DNA of 64,000 nt from Phycisphaerales bacterium. Its GTDB lineage: Bacteria > Planctomycetota > Phycisphaerae > UBA1845. The DNA lies in contig JACKHG010000013.1 of assembly GCA_020639115.1 (NCBI GenBank), positions 65,118 to 129,117 of the forward strand, given 5' to 3'. Shown here piece by piece: positions 1 through 10,017 of the stretch; the stretch's first letter is position 1, and every line of letters starts with the position of its first letter. The position numbers and the translations under genes are program-made. The notes under the pieces were generated by a model. The model had not been told where the DNA came from and searched no databases. It was given only the letters and a program-made list of their open reading frames with translations.

Positions 1-19
1 CCAGCCCTACGACATACGC

Positions 20-478
20 GTGGCCTGCGCCGACGCGGCGGCGCCAACGGACGCCGGAGTTGACATCGACTGCGCGCGGATCGCAGCCGCCCTGCGCCGC
101 GTGCTCGCCCTCCAGGACGTGACGACAGCCGCCCTCTCGGTCGCGATCGTCGATGACGCGACGATGACCGACCTGCACGACCGCTACATGAACATCCCCG
201 AGCCTACCGACGTGCTGACCTTCGATCTGAGCGATGAGGGTGACGCACGCCGGGTGGACGGTGAAATCGTCGTCTGTATCGATGTCGCGCAGCGCGAGGC
301 CGCCGCCCGGGGGCACGCGCTCGCCGACGAACTCCTGCTCTACGCCGTCCACGGCTGCCTGCATCTGCTCGGCTACGACGACCTGACGCCGGAGGACTCA
401 GCCCGGATGCACGCCCGCGAGGACGAACTGCTCACGGAACTGGGGATTGGGCCGGTATATCGGAGCGCTGCATCATGA
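20..478 (+). CDS. ybeY: Endoribonuclease YbeY (rRNA maturation factor), 5' end probably outside the window
   Basis: YbeY is a metal-dependent single-strand endoribonuclease acting in 16S rRNA 3' maturation and ribosome quality control in the cytoplasm. The family signature HGCLHLLGYDD lies at residues 111-121, and the PTDVLTF strand that precedes the active site is at 62-68. The third zinc ligand, usually His in GYDH, is Asp here. The frame is open to the first base of the window, and the upstream codons (QPYDIR) fit the first beta strand of the family. The GTG at 20 is therefore only the first start in the window, and the true start is probably upstream. The stop overlaps the next ATG by 4 bases (ATGA), which indicates translational coupling. 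Confidence 0.93.
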   Translation: MACADAAAPTDAGVDIDCARIAAALRRVLALQDVTTAALSVAIVDDATMTDLHDRYMNIPEPTDVLTFDLSDEGDARRVDGEIVVCIDVAQREAAARGHALADELLLYAVHGCLHLLGYDDLTPEDSARMHAREDELLTELGIGPVYRSAAS

Positions 479-1197
479 ACGTGACCGTGTGTGCGCCGGT
501 TCTCGATCCACAGTCGCGGTCGCGCAGCGTGGCGGCTGTTCTGAACGCGATCGCCGCAGCCAGTTCGCAGGAGCCGGCGCCGGACCTCATCGTGCTGCCC
601 GACTGTTTTCCGGCGGGTCCGGCCGCGCCGCCCCCCTCCGCAGCGATGTGTGTGGGCTTCTGCGAGACGATCGGGCGCGCGGCGCGGGAATGGGGCGTGT
701 GGATCACAGTCGGGCACCCCACGTACCTCGCCGGCAAGCTGGTGTCCGGTGCGACGGTGTTCGATCCCGACGCGGACGCGTTCATGCACTTCCCGCAACC
801 GACGTGCCTACCCTCCGGCGTCGGCGCCAAGCTGCCGTCGCCCACCTGGGCCGTGGCGAACACGCCGCTGGGACGCTGGGCGCTGCGCACCGCGCAGTCG
901 ATGCCCGAGCCCGACTGGGAGACGCACGACGCCTCCCTGGTGCTGCTGCCGGCGCGGGTGAATGATCGACTGGATGTACCCACCCTCGCCGCCGCAGCGA
1001 GTTCCGCGGACTGCGCCGTCTGTTTCGCGTCGCCGCGGCTGTGCGGCGATGACCACGCCGGCCCGTACGGAGGCATCATCAGCGCCGAGGGGCAGACGGT
1101 CGCCCTGGACCGCGGAGCCGGCACGATCTGGGCCGCGCTGGAGATCCCGGTTGCCGCCGGCGCCGGTCAATCGGAGGAATTCGGTACCCTTGAGTAA
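475..1197 (+). CDS. Degenerate carbon-nitrogen hydrolase (nitrilase-fold) protein
   Basis: This 240-residue protein has the outline of the nitrilase superfamily. It has an N-terminal strand ending LIVLPDCF, where active enzymes have LPE, a central GVWITVG strand, and a C-terminal GGIISAEGQTVA segment like the substrate-pocket strand of amidases. The catalytic Glu is Asp, and where the catalytic Cys should sit the sequence reads LVLLPARV. I therefore infer loss of hydrolase activity. It overlaps ybeY by ATGA and ends at the start of the CorC-like gene, so the three genes look like one operon. A changed or structural role is possible. The fold assignment rests on pattern only. Confidence 0.6.
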   Translation: MNVTVCAPVLDPQSRSRSVAAVLNAIAAASSQEPAPDLIVLPDCFPAGPAAPPPSAAMCVGFCETIGRAAREWGVWITVGHPTYLAGKLVSGATVFDPDADAFMHFPQPTCLPSGVGAKLPSPTWAVANTPLGRWALRTAQSMPEPDWETHDASLVLLPARVNDRLDVPTLAAAASSADCAVCFASPRLCGDDHAGPYGGIISAEGQTVALDRGAGTIWAALEIPVAAGAGQSEEFGTLE

Positions 1198-2473
1198 CCT
1201 GCTGCTCATTCTCATCATCGTGCTGACGTTGCTGCTGATCTTCACCGCGACGATCAACATCACGCTGCGGCGCTATTCCCGCGTGCGCGTTCTGGACATC
1301 CTGCAGCGGAAGAACCGCGTCGAGCGCATGGAGCGGCTCGTCGACAGCCAGCACGAACTCGCGATGTGCATGGCGGTGGTGCGCACCTCGTGCACGCTCG
1401 CGGTGGTGCTGCTGATCCACTTCGCCATCACCGAGACGATCTTCACGTCAGCGCTGTGGCAGTACCTCACGACGTTTCTCGTCACGCTGGCGATCGTAAT
1501 CGTCTTCGCCGTGGCGATTCCCTCGGCGTGGGCCCGTTACGCGGGCGAGCCGCTGCTGGTCTTCCTGCTGCCGGGGCTCTTCGCCCTGCGCGTGGTCATG
1601 CTTCCCGTGCGGGCGATCTCGGGGCTCTTCGACACGCTGGTCCGCCGGCTCGCCGGCGTGCCCCACGAGGACGGCGACGATGAACTCGCCCGCCACGAGC
1701 GCGAACTGCTGCAGGCGGTAAGCGAGGGCAAGATCCTTGGGGCGGTGAACGAGGAAGAGCAGGAGATGATCGAGTCGATCATGGAGTTCCGCGACTCGGA
1801 CGTCGCCGAGATCATGACGCCGCGCACGGATATCGAGGCGGTCGAGAAGCACGCCACCCTCGCCGAGCTCAAGGCGCTGGTCAGCCGCAACGGCCACTCG
1901 CGCATCCCGATCTACGACGACAACATCGACAACATCGTCGGCATCATCTTCGCCAAGGACCTGCTCCGCGTGAAGTACGACGAGCCCTTCGACGCCACCG
2001 AGGTGATGCGCGAAGCGCTCTTCGTCCCCGAGACCAAGAATCTCCGCGACCTGCTCCACGAATTCCGCACGCGCAAGGTGCACATGGCCATCGTGCTCGA
2101 CGAGTACGGTGGGACCGCCGGCCTCGTCACCATCGAGGACATCCTCGAGGAACTCGTCGGCGACATTGTCGACGAGTACGACGTCGACGAGCCCGAACCG
2201 CTCACGCGCATCGACCCGCACACGGTCGACATCGACGCCCGCATGCGCGTCGACGAACTCAACGAGGAACTCGGCGTCGAACTCCCCGAGGAGGAGGACT
2301 ACGAGACCATCGCCGGCCTCGTCTTCACCACCCTCGGGCATATTCCCCAGGTGGGCGAACGCTGCGTCCACGACAACATCGAGTTCGAGGTGATCGACGC
2401 CGAGCCCCGCCGCATCAACCGCCTCCGCGTTCACGTCCACGAGGCCACCAACACCGGCGAGCCACACTCCTGA
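1190..2473 (+). CDS. CorC/HlyC-type CBS-domain membrane protein
   Basis: This 427-residue protein has four hydrophobic segments in the first 145 residues (weak DUF21/CNNM-like domain). A CBS pair follows from about residue 200, with the hallmark EIMTPR near 206 and DEYGGTAGLVTIEDILEEL near 303, and a CorC_HlyC domain ends the protein. The family is linked to Mg2+/Co2+ efflux or cation homeostasis at the inner membrane, and ybeY-corC neighbourhood is common in bacteria. I chose the TTG at 1190: GGAGGA lies about 12 bases upstream and SNLLLILIIVL begins the first membrane helix. The frame is open further upstream, but that part is only the shadow of the preceding gene. It overlaps that gene's stop by 8 bases. 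Confidence 0.88.
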   Translation: MSNLLLILIIVLTLLLIFTATINITLRRYSRVRVLDILQRKNRVERMERLVDSQHELAMCMAVVRTSCTLAVVLLIHFAITETIFTSALWQYLTTFLVTLAIVIVFAVAIPSAWARYAGEPLLVFLLPGLFALRVVMLPVRAISGLFDTLVRRLAGVPHEDGDDELARHERELLQAVSEGKILGAVNEEEQEMIESIMEFRDSDVAEIMTPRTDIEAVEKHATLAELKALVSRNGHSRIPIYDDNIDNIVGIIFAKDLLRVKYDEPFDATEVMREALFVPETKNLRDLLHEFRTRKVHMAIVLDEYGGTAGLVTIEDILEELVGDIVDEYDVDEPEPLTRIDPHTVDIDARMRVDELNEELGVELPEEEDYETIAGLVFTTLGHIPQVGERCVHDNIEFEVIDAEPRRINRLRVHVHEATNTGEPHS

Positions 2474-2600
2474 CGCCTCCGCCCCCGCTCTGCAGGCGCC
2501 GGGCCGGGCGCTCTGGACGGAATCGCCGCGCTCCGTTTGAATGACGGTGGTTCGGGCGCATGCCCCCGGCATGTGCGATTGATGGATAGCGCAGGAGAAC

Positions 2601-3718
<1,118 letters not shown>

Positions 3719-3722
<4 letters not shown>

Positions 3723-4015
3723 TCCGCGTCGTGCTCCCCTTCCACCTCTGCAACCTGGCGCAGGTCGCCGGCGAAGTGACGCTCGACGTGCCCGAGCCGG
3801 TGACGCTGCGCGCGGCGCTGGACAGTCTGGAGGAACGCTACCCCGTGCTGCGCGGCACGATCCGCGACCACGGTACGCTGCGCCGCCGGCCGTTCCTGCG
3901 TTTCTTCGCGTGCGAACGGGATCTCACCCACGACTCGCCGGACGAGCCCCTGCCGCCGGAGGTCGTCGCCGGCGCGGAGCCTCTGCTGGTCGTCGGCGCG
4001 ATTGCCGGCGGGTGA
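3719..4015 (+). CDS. MoaD/ThiS-family ubiquitin-like protein
   Basis: This 98-residue protein has a beta-grasp pattern and ends in AIAGG. The terminal Gly-Gly is the feature by which MoaD and ThiS are adenylated and carry sulfur. No moaE, moeB or thiG-type partner lies nearby. Instead it is translationally coupled (ATGA) to a BNR propeller gene and precedes an ABM-domain gene. Known MoaD/ThiS proteins supply sulfur to molybdopterin or thiazole synthesis. Here the context does not say which pathway is served, and a protein-modifier role is equally open. The family call is good; the function is unknown. Confidence 0.75.
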
Positions 4016-4018
4016 ACC

Positions 4019-4339
4019 ATGGCGCTGATCTGCAAGCAAATCACGGTGCACGTGAAGCCCGGCCACCTGGATGCGTACCTCGCGGCGCAGGAGGTCTGGA
4101 ACCACGAGACCGCCGCATGCCCCGGCTACGCCGGGTGTTTCGTCGGCCAAGCTCAGGAAGATCCCAATCTCGTGCACGTGCATGTGTACTGGCGCAGCCG
4201 GACCGACTTGGATCGCTTCATGGCTGAGCAGCATGACCGCATCGCCGCACTGGCGCGGGCTGACGAGCACTACGAGCGCATCGAAGTCCGCGTGCTCGAG
4301 GGCGACCTCGGGCCGGAGTCCGCCGCGCACGGGCTGTAG
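4019..4339 (+). CDS. ABM-superfamily (antibiotic biosynthesis monooxygenase-like) small protein
   Basis: This 106-residue protein has the dimeric alpha/beta-barrel pattern of the ABM superfamily: an N-terminal strand (ICKQITVHVKPGH), a helix with WNHETAACPGYAG, a central strand VHVHVYWRS, and a helix DLDRFMAEQHDRI. The family includes cofactor-free monooxygenases, heme-degrading proteins and many of unknown role. The ATG lies 3 bases after the stop of the MoaD-like gene, so it is the last gene of that operon. The gene downstream is convergent and 14 bases away. Confidence 0.65.
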   Translation: MALICKQITVHVKPGHLDAYLAAQEVWNHETAACPGYAGCFVGQAQEDPNLVHVHVYWRSRTDLDRFMAEQHDRIAALARADEHYERIEVRVLEGDLGPESAAHGL

Positions 4340-4353
4340 GTGCCGCGGTTTGT

Positions 4354-5973
4354 TCAGCCGCCGCTGCCGCCAAGCGCGCGTTGCAGATAGGCAAAATCCA
4401 AAAGATCGATATCGTCGTCCAGATCGAAGTCCAGCGGCCGGCACGATGAAGCGACTGAGACTGCCGGTCCCGTAACGCAATCGGGCCAAGCGGCGAAATC
4501 AGCCAGGCTGACGGCACCGTCGCCGTCGATATCGCCGGGCAGGTATTCGAAAGCGCCGATGTCACGCGCCGCACCGGCCACCAGCCGCTCGGCCTGGCCG
4601 CGGTGAACCAGGTACTGCTGCGTCACGTCGTTGGCTGGCAGGACCTCGGCGCGCAGGCCCGTCGCCGCATCGATCGCCGGCGAATCCGCCGCCAAGTGGA
4701 AGTTTCCGCCGGCAAGATCGAGAAATCCCGGTGCTACCGGTTCAACCGTCGTCCCGTCGTCGTTCAAGGTCCCCGTCAGCCCGCTCGATGCCGCGATCCA
4801 GCCGGCTTTGAAGAGATTGTGGGTGATATCGAGTTGCCCAGTGGAATCGAGCAGCGCCAAAGCGCCGCCGCCGGATGTGACCCAGGCGATGTTGTTGCGC
4901 GCGTCGCAGGCCTCGTCGTTGGTGGAAAGGCGCAGCAGCGTCATGCCGTCGGAACGCGTGGAGACCACCGTGTTGTGATAGAAGTACAGGCGCCCCTTGC
5001 GGTATGTGGCCGTCACGCCGCTGTCGCCACCGTAATGGACAATCTGGCGGTTGCCCGTCTCCTCGGTTTCGAGAAGGATGTTCCCGTAGACGATCGTACG
5101 CCCGTACTCCGAATCGTTCCGGATCTGGGCGCTGTCCTCCGCGTCGACCAGGTCGAGCTGCCGGTTGCCGCCCTCGATCCAGTTGTAGCGCACGACCAGG
5201 CCGGCGGATCGATCCTTCAGATTGTTGCCGCCCGCACCGCTGCGCAAAGGGCCGAAGCGGTTGAACTGGTAGGTGATGCCGATCGCGGCGGTATAGGTGT
5301 TATGCTCGTAGATGCTGCCGACGTTGCCGTTGCCGTGGATGAAGCAGCGTTCGATAAGAATATCACGCGATACGTTCTCGTCGCTGGAGGCCACGAACAA
5401 TCCGTTGCCGCTGTCATGGATTTCGCAGTCGCGGATGGTGATATGCTCGCCTTTCTCCAGGTAGATGCTGGCGGCATTGTTCGGATAACTCACCGTCGCT
5501 CCGGTATCATCCGTGAACGTGTACGGCGGGCGGGCACTGCGGACATCGAGATGCTCCACGACGATGTAACGCGGCGTCACGTCCGGCGGCACGCTGGACC
5601 CGCCGATCTTGATCACGCCCCGGCTCTCGCTCCAGTAGTCGAGCGCCAGCCGCGTCGTCGCCCCGTTGCCGTCGATCACTGGCAGTTCGCCCTGCGGACC
5701 GGGAATCCCGCGGACCACGATCGGGGCCGCAGCCGTCCCCTGTCGCCCGATCACGAATTTCTCCTGGTAGGATGCCGCCCGCCAGTGAATGCGCACTTCG
5801 TCGCCGGGATCGAGCCCTTCCCACGGAACCGCCCCGATCGACGTATAGGCCTGCCCCGGCCCCACCTCGTACACGGTGGCAAGGCACACGCTCGCGCCAC
5901 CCAGCCAGGCCGTCGCGGCGCACACCACAAGAACGGCACTCCATTGGTCGCTTGATCGGTTCACGCGCTTCAT
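4354..5973 (-). CDS. Secreted parallel beta-helix protein with C-terminal dockerin-like domain
   Basis: This 539-residue protein starts at the ATG at 5973, which gives a signal peptide (MKRVNRSSDQW, then a hydrophobic stretch ending ASVCLA). The frame upstream to 6057 lacks such features. The body shows right-handed beta-helix repeats typical of polysaccharide-lyase-like proteins (VVEHLDVRSA, ITIRDCEIHDSGNGLFV, ILIERCFIHGNG, ARNNIAWV). The last 60 residues hold two EF-hand-like loops, GDIDGDGAVSLADFAAW and DFDLDDDIDLLDFAYL, as in type I dockerins. I infer an exported carbohydrate-binding or carbohydrate-cleaving protein; catalytic residues cannot be assigned. It is convergent with the ABM gene. 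Confidence 0.82.
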   Translation of the reverse strand: MKRVNRSSDQWSAVLVVCAATAWLGGASVCLATVYEVGPGQAYTSIGAVPWEGLDPGDEVRIHWRAASYQEKFVIGRQGTAAAPIVVRGIPGPQGELPVIDGNGATTRLALDYWSESRGVIKIGGSSVPPDVTPRYIVVEHLDVRSARPPYTFTDDTGATVSYPNNAASIYLEKGEHITIRDCEIHDSGNGLFVASSDENVSRDILIERCFIHGNGNVGSIYEHNTYTAAIGITYQFNRFGPLRSGAGGNNLKDRSAGLVVRYNWIEGGNRQLDLVDAEDSAQIRNDSEYGRTIVYGNILLETEETGNRQIVHYGGDSGVTATYRKGRLYFYHNTVVSTRSDGMTLLRLSTNDEACDARNNIAWVTSGGGALALLDSTGQLDITHNLFKAGWIAASSGLTGTLNDDGTTVEPVAPGFLDLAGGNFHLAADSPAIDAATGLRAEVLPANDVTQQYLVHRGQAERLVAGAARDIGAFEYLPGDIDGDGAVSLADFAAWPDCVTGPAVSVASSCRPLDFDLDDDIDLLDFAYLQRALGGSGG

Positions 5974-6123
5974 GACCGGGAATTCTTGGCGGCGCGTGTG
6001 GCCCGTCAATCGCCACGCGTTTTCAGCCTGGATTCGCGGCTGCTGGACCGTCCCCATTCCACCTGTAGCGTCAAAGTGCGGGTCCGTGCCCGACGAAAAC
6101 CGGGTTACGCCCGCTGCACTTGA

Positions 6124-6139
6124 ATAGAGCTTGCTCTAT
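6124..6139. repeat. Perfect 16-base palindrome overlapping the gspE-like stop codon
   Basis: ATAGAGC-TT-GCTCTAT is a perfect inverted repeat covering the TAG stop of the minus-strand ATPase gene. It is AT-rich and has no T-tract, so it is a poor terminator. A shorter relative, GAGCTTGCTC, occurs at 41470-41479, also between genes. Confidence 0.5.
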
Positions 6140-7431
6140 ACCATGATGCCGCTGTGGGCCCGCACTTCGGCGACGCTGGTTTCGCCGTCGGCGACCTTCT
6201 GCAGGCCGTCATCGATGAGTGATCCGTCGGACCGGCTGCGCAGGCGCTCGCGCAGCGCGCGCACGTCGCCGTGCTCCGCGATGAGCTGTTTGTCATCCTC
6301 GCTCAGGCGCCAGACCTCAAACAGACCGGTGCGTCCCCGGTAGCCCAGGTGAGCGCAGGCGTCGCACCCCGGTGCATGCCACACCGCGTCCGGGACTGGC
6401 TGGTTGAGCGATTCGAACCACGCCCGCTCGACGTCGTCCGGCGCCCGCTGCACCCGACACTCCGTACAGAGCTGCCGCACCAGGCGCTGGGCCACCACGA
6501 CTTCCAGCGTCGCGGCGAGCTCGTGATCCGCGAGCTTCCAGTTGCGCAGCGCCGTGATCACGTTCACGGCGTTGCGGCTGTGCAGCGTGCTCAACAGCAC
6601 GCAGCCGCTCGTCGCGGCCTCGAGCGCAGCCTCGGCGGAGCCCTCGTCGCGGATCTCACCGAGGAGCAGGTAATCGGGGTCGAGCCGCAGCATGGCGCGC
6701 AGGCCCGTGGCGAACTCGACGCCGTGCCGGTGATCGACGTGCATCTGCGTGATGCCCTCGAGCTGGTATTCCACCGGATCCTCGATCGTCACCACGCTGC
6801 GTTCCGCGACCCGCAACTCGTGCAACAGCGCATACAGCGTCGTCGTCTTGCCCGAACCCGTCGGCCCACACACCAGGAACATGCCGCTCATGCTGTCCAG
6901 CCAGGAGCGGATCGCGTCACGTGCGCTTCCGCCCAGGCCCAGTTCGTCGATGCGCTGCTTGACCCGGCGCTGATCCAGCAGGCGCAGTGCGAGTTTCTCG
7001 CCGAACACGCACGGGGCGCTGGCCAGGCGAATATCCACCGGCTCGCCGTCGACATCGACCGTCGTCCGCGCGTCGTGCGGCCGGAAGGTCGCGATCGGAT
7101 CGAGCCCGGAGAGTACCTTGAAGTGCCGGATAAGATGCTGGCCCTGCTCGGTCGTGAGCAGTTCCGTATCCATCAGTACGCCGTCCACGCGGAAGCGCAG
7201 ACGAACGCCGTTGTGCTGGGGCTCGAGGTGGATATCCGAAGCGCGTTCCCGGATGGCGTCGCGCAACACCGCGTCGCCGAGCCGCGCATGGTCGGCCTCA
7301 CCGATGTCGTCTGCGCGCCGGGCCCAGCGGTCGCGCTCCGTACGGACGAAGCGGCTCAGCCGGTGATGCGTCTTCCGAATCCAGTGGTTGTTTTCGACCG
7401 GTGTGGCGGTTTGCTGCATTGTCTCGACCAT
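6136..7431 (-). CDS. GspE/PilB-type secretion or pilus ATPase
   Basis: This 431-residue protein is a type II/IV secretion hexameric ATPase. It has Walker A GPTGSGKT at about 188-195, an Asp box with VTIEDPVEY, the Walker B-like LLLGEIRD, a His box with LLSTLHSRNAV, and the two CxxC pairs (CTEC, CDAC) of the GspE/PilB zinc element. It is shorter than usual because most of the N-terminal MshEN/N1 region is missing. The start at 7431 has AGAGGGG upstream on the minus strand; the longer frame to 7608 lacks a ribosome binding site. Such ATPases power pilus assembly or type II secretion from the cytoplasmic face. No pilin or secretin gene is next to it. Confidence 0.9.
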   Translation of the reverse strand: MVETMQQTATPVENNHWIRKTHHRLSRFVRTERDRWARRADDIGEADHARLGDAVLRDAIRERASDIHLEPQHNGVRLRFRVDGVLMDTELLTTEQGQHLIRHFKVLSGLDPIATFRPHDARTTVDVDGEPVDIRLASAPCVFGEKLALRLLDQRRVKQRIDELGLGGSARDAIRSWLDSMSGMFLVCGPTGSGKTTTLYALLHELRVAERSVVTIEDPVEYQLEGITQMHVDHRHGVEFATGLRAMLRLDPDYLLLGEIRDEGSAEAALEAATSGCVLLSTLHSRNAVNVITALRNWKLADHELAATLEVVVAQRLVRQLCTECRVQRAPDDVERAWFESLNQPVPDAVWHAPGCDACAHLGYRGRTGLFEVWRLSEDDKQLIAEHGDVRALRERLRSRSDGSLIDDGLQKVADGETSVAEVRAHSGIMV

Positions 7432-7671
7432 CGCTGCGCCCCTCTTGATGTTGTCCTGATACCCGAATCGTCGCGCTGCGCGCGATGCGAAGCTCTGTGC
7501 AGAGCTGTCGACGCTGCCTGCGAGCACGCGAGCAGCGCTTGCAGTCGATTTATGGGGTTCATAGACAGCGGCGGCCCTAAAGACAAACCGCCGCGCGTGT
7601 CGGTACACGACTGAATTGAAAGCACAGGGGCGCGCGAACCCGGCGCACTGCGCCGCGCCCTGAACAACCTG

Positions 7672-8592
7672 TCAGCGGGACGGGGCCAGGCGCGTCATCT
7701 CGAACAGGCCCGGGGTCTGGGCCCCGAGGAATCCGGTGAAGGGGATCCACGCGCCGGATTCGTCCTGCACCTGTCCACGCTCGGCCAGCTCGTAGTAGGC
7801 ATAAGTCCAGTGCAGCGCCCCCACCGAGCCGTCATCCTCGGTAACCGGGAAATCTCCATCGGCGGCAGCCGTGGCCGACTGGCGGAGCTTGCTGCCCGGC
7901 GCGCCCTCGATCGCGGCCTTCATCGGCACGCCGGCGGCGCGCAGGCCCTCCACGGTCGCCTCGATGTCCGGCCAGGCGTCGACGGCGTGCTCGTTGATCC
8001 ACGCCGTGAAGTGGTTGACCGCGCTCCCGTGCAGCAGCGTCCACGCGGCGTACTGGCTCGCCGCGTTGGCCGCCAGCACTGTCGAACGCGGCGGCGGCGC
8101 CCACGGCCGCTGGAACACGGCCACCAGGCGATCGACCGCCTCGGTCACGTGCCGCGTGTCCAGGCGCTCCTCGGCGAGGGCGCTGAGCGTCTCGTAGGGA
8201 TAGTCGAACGTGGGCTCCTCGACGGCCGCCGCACGCGTGATCAGACCCGCGATATCCTCGGGCAACTGGCTCACCTCGAGCTGGCTGATGAACAGCTTCG
8301 GCATCCACGGATCGTCGTGCAGCAGGTGCACAGCCGTCAGGTGGGTCTCGGGAAAGTCATACTGGGTGGCCTCGTGATAACCCAGCGTGGTGAAAATCCG
8401 CCGCAGGGCCTCGAGGCCCGCCGGCTGCATCGGCAGATCCACGTTCAGCGTCCGGAACGCGATGTGGTCGTTGACCACGCGGCCGCCCCGCTCGGTGACG
8501 AGCTGCACGTACCGCTCGGCGTACGGCACGCGCCGCCGATAGTTCTGCCAAAGCCGATCGAACAGCAGGTCCAGTACACGACGGGCAACCAT
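7672..8592 (-). CDS. DUF1338 family protein (2-oxoadipate dioxygenase/decarboxylase, HglS-like)
   Basis: This 306-residue protein matches the DUF1338 family by its NDHIAFRTLN segment near the N-terminus, the central HFTAWINEH, and the C-terminal ALHWTYAYYELAERG. Characterised members (HglS; YdcJ family) are Fe(II)-dependent enzymes converting 2-oxoadipate to 2-hydroxyglutarate in lysine catabolism. The metal ligands are two His and a Glu; several candidate His residues are present. The ATG at 8592 follows GGAGGTC at good spacing, so the longer frame to 8748 is rejected. No other lysine-degradation gene is nearby. The substrate is inferred from family only. Confidence 0.75.
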   Translation of the reverse strand: MVARRVLDLLFDRLWQNYRRRVPYAERYVQLVTERGGRVVNDHIAFRTLNVDLPMQPAGLEALRRIFTTLGYHEATQYDFPETHLTAVHLLHDDPWMPKLFISQLEVSQLPEDIAGLITRAAAVEEPTFDYPYETLSALAEERLDTRHVTEAVDRLVAVFQRPWAPPPRSTVLAANAASQYAAWTLLHGSAVNHFTAWINEHAVDAWPDIEATVEGLRAAGVPMKAAIEGAPGSKLRQSATAAADGDFPVTEDDGSVGALHWTYAYYELAERGQVQDESGAWIPFTGFLGAQTPGLFEMTRLAPSR

Positions 8593-8906
8593 GGGAATCT
8601 TGACCTCCGGCCAGTACCTCGCCGCCCGCACGGACGACGGAAAGGGGGGATCATAGGGCGGCGCTGGCAAAAGACAATTGCCGCCCGCCGCGAGCCGCGG
8701 CCCCCCACCGCAAACCCGATGCGTACATCCGGAGGACACCGGCCCCACACCGCGGGCGACTCCCTAGGCGCCCACGGACACCTCCGGATATTCCAGGAGG
8801 CCATCGGGTGAAGTTCCGATAACCGGCCTTTGCAGCCCCACCGCGGGACCAGTACGCTGCCGCCGCCAGCCCCCTTTCGAGTGCGCCGGCACACGGAGCA
8901 GATGCG
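8593..8906. other. Intergenic region, no gene seen
   Basis: This is a divergent spacer between the DUF1338 gene (minus) and the EamA permease (plus). It should hold promoters for both, but I could not single out a convincing -35/-10 pair. No repeat or RNA gene was recognised. Confidence 0.4.
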
Positions 8907-9866
8907 GTGGACCGTCAGCTCAGATTCTCACCCGCCGCCCTCGTCACGGTCGTCTGCTGGGGTACATCGTTCGTCGCCACCCGCGTGGCGCTCACCTGGT
9001 TGACGCCTGCGGCCCTGGTGACGTCGCGACTCGTCCTGGGGCTCGCGACGCTGCTCGCCATCGCGCGTATCGGCCGATCGGTTCGGCGACTTGATCCGCA
9101 GGACCGGCTGCGCTGCCTGCTGCTCGGGGCCATCCTCGCCGGGCACCTGCTCCTGCAGAACAGCGGCCTGCTCCGCACGACGGCGACGCACACGGGCTGG
9201 ATCATTGGGTTTATCCCAGCGATGATCGCGCTCGGCTCCGTGGTCTTGCTGGGCGAGCGGTTGGCGCCGCGCGGCTGGTGCGGCATCGCGCTCGGGGCCG
9301 CCGGCGTTGCGCTGGTCTGCCTCTCGAGCGGCCTGCGATTCAGCGCTGCGACCGTCGGCGACCTGATGCAGTTGCTGTCCTGCGTCACGTGGACCGTCTT
9401 CACCCTGCTCTCGGTGCGCCCCATCGTGCACAGCGGAGCGCTGCCCGTGACCATCTGGACGATCGGTGTCGCCGCGGTGATCGCGGCCCTGATCGAGACG
9501 ACTGGCTTGCTCAATCCGGACGCTGCCGTGCGCGGTGGGCAGTGGTCCGTCGGACCCGCGACCGCCGGCCCCCTCCTCGCCGTCGTCTTTCTCGGCGCCG
9601 TCTCGTCGGGAGCGGCGTACGTCCTGTGGAACGTCGCCATCCGCTCGATCGGCTCTTCGGCGACCGGCGCGTACCTTTACCTCGAGCCCTTCGCGACGCT
9701 GCTCGCCGCGCAGATCGTGCTCGGCGAACGGCTGACCTGGATGGGCGTGTGCGGCGGAATCGTCGTGCTCGGCGGCGTGGCGCTGGTCGGGCCAGCCCGC
9801 CGCCCGGCGCGTACCGCGCCGACGGCCGGTCCGGCACCGGCTACGGACGGCCCGCAGCGCCAGTAG
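8907..9866 (+). CDS. EamA/DMT-family permease
   Basis: This 319-residue inner-membrane protein has about ten hydrophobic helices in two EamA repeats. The first repeat starts with VVCWGTSFVATRVAL and the second with LLSCVTWTVFTLLSV; each ends in a motif like LGERL (residues ~115 and ~272). This is the drug/metabolite transporter superfamily, commonly exporters of amino acids or other small metabolites. The substrate cannot be told. The start is GTG. The C-terminal 25 residues are Pro/Ala-rich and probably cytoplasmic. Confidence 0.85.
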   Translation: MDRQLRFSPAALVTVVCWGTSFVATRVALTWLTPAALVTSRLVLGLATLLAIARIGRSVRRLDPQDRLRCLLLGAILAGHLLLQNSGLLRTTATHTGWIIGFIPAMIALGSVVLLGERLAPRGWCGIALGAAGVALVCLSSGLRFSAATVGDLMQLLSCVTWTVFTLLSVRPIVHSGALPVTIWTIGVAAVIAALIETTGLLNPDAAVRGGQWSVGPATAGPLLAVVFLGAVSSGAAYVLWNVAIRSIGSSATGAYLYLEPFATLLAAQIVLGERLTWMGVCGGIVVLGGVALVGPARRPARTAPTAGPAPATDGPQRQ

Positions 9867-10017
9867 CTCAGCCGGCAAATTCACACTTCGGATACACACG
9901 GGAATCACGCACGCCATATGCGCCAGGTATACTCGCTGATGGCGGCCACGGGCTTGGGGCCGCCACATCTGTGTGTGTGGACGGTCGGATCGAAAATCTC
10001 ATTTGGGAATTGATACT

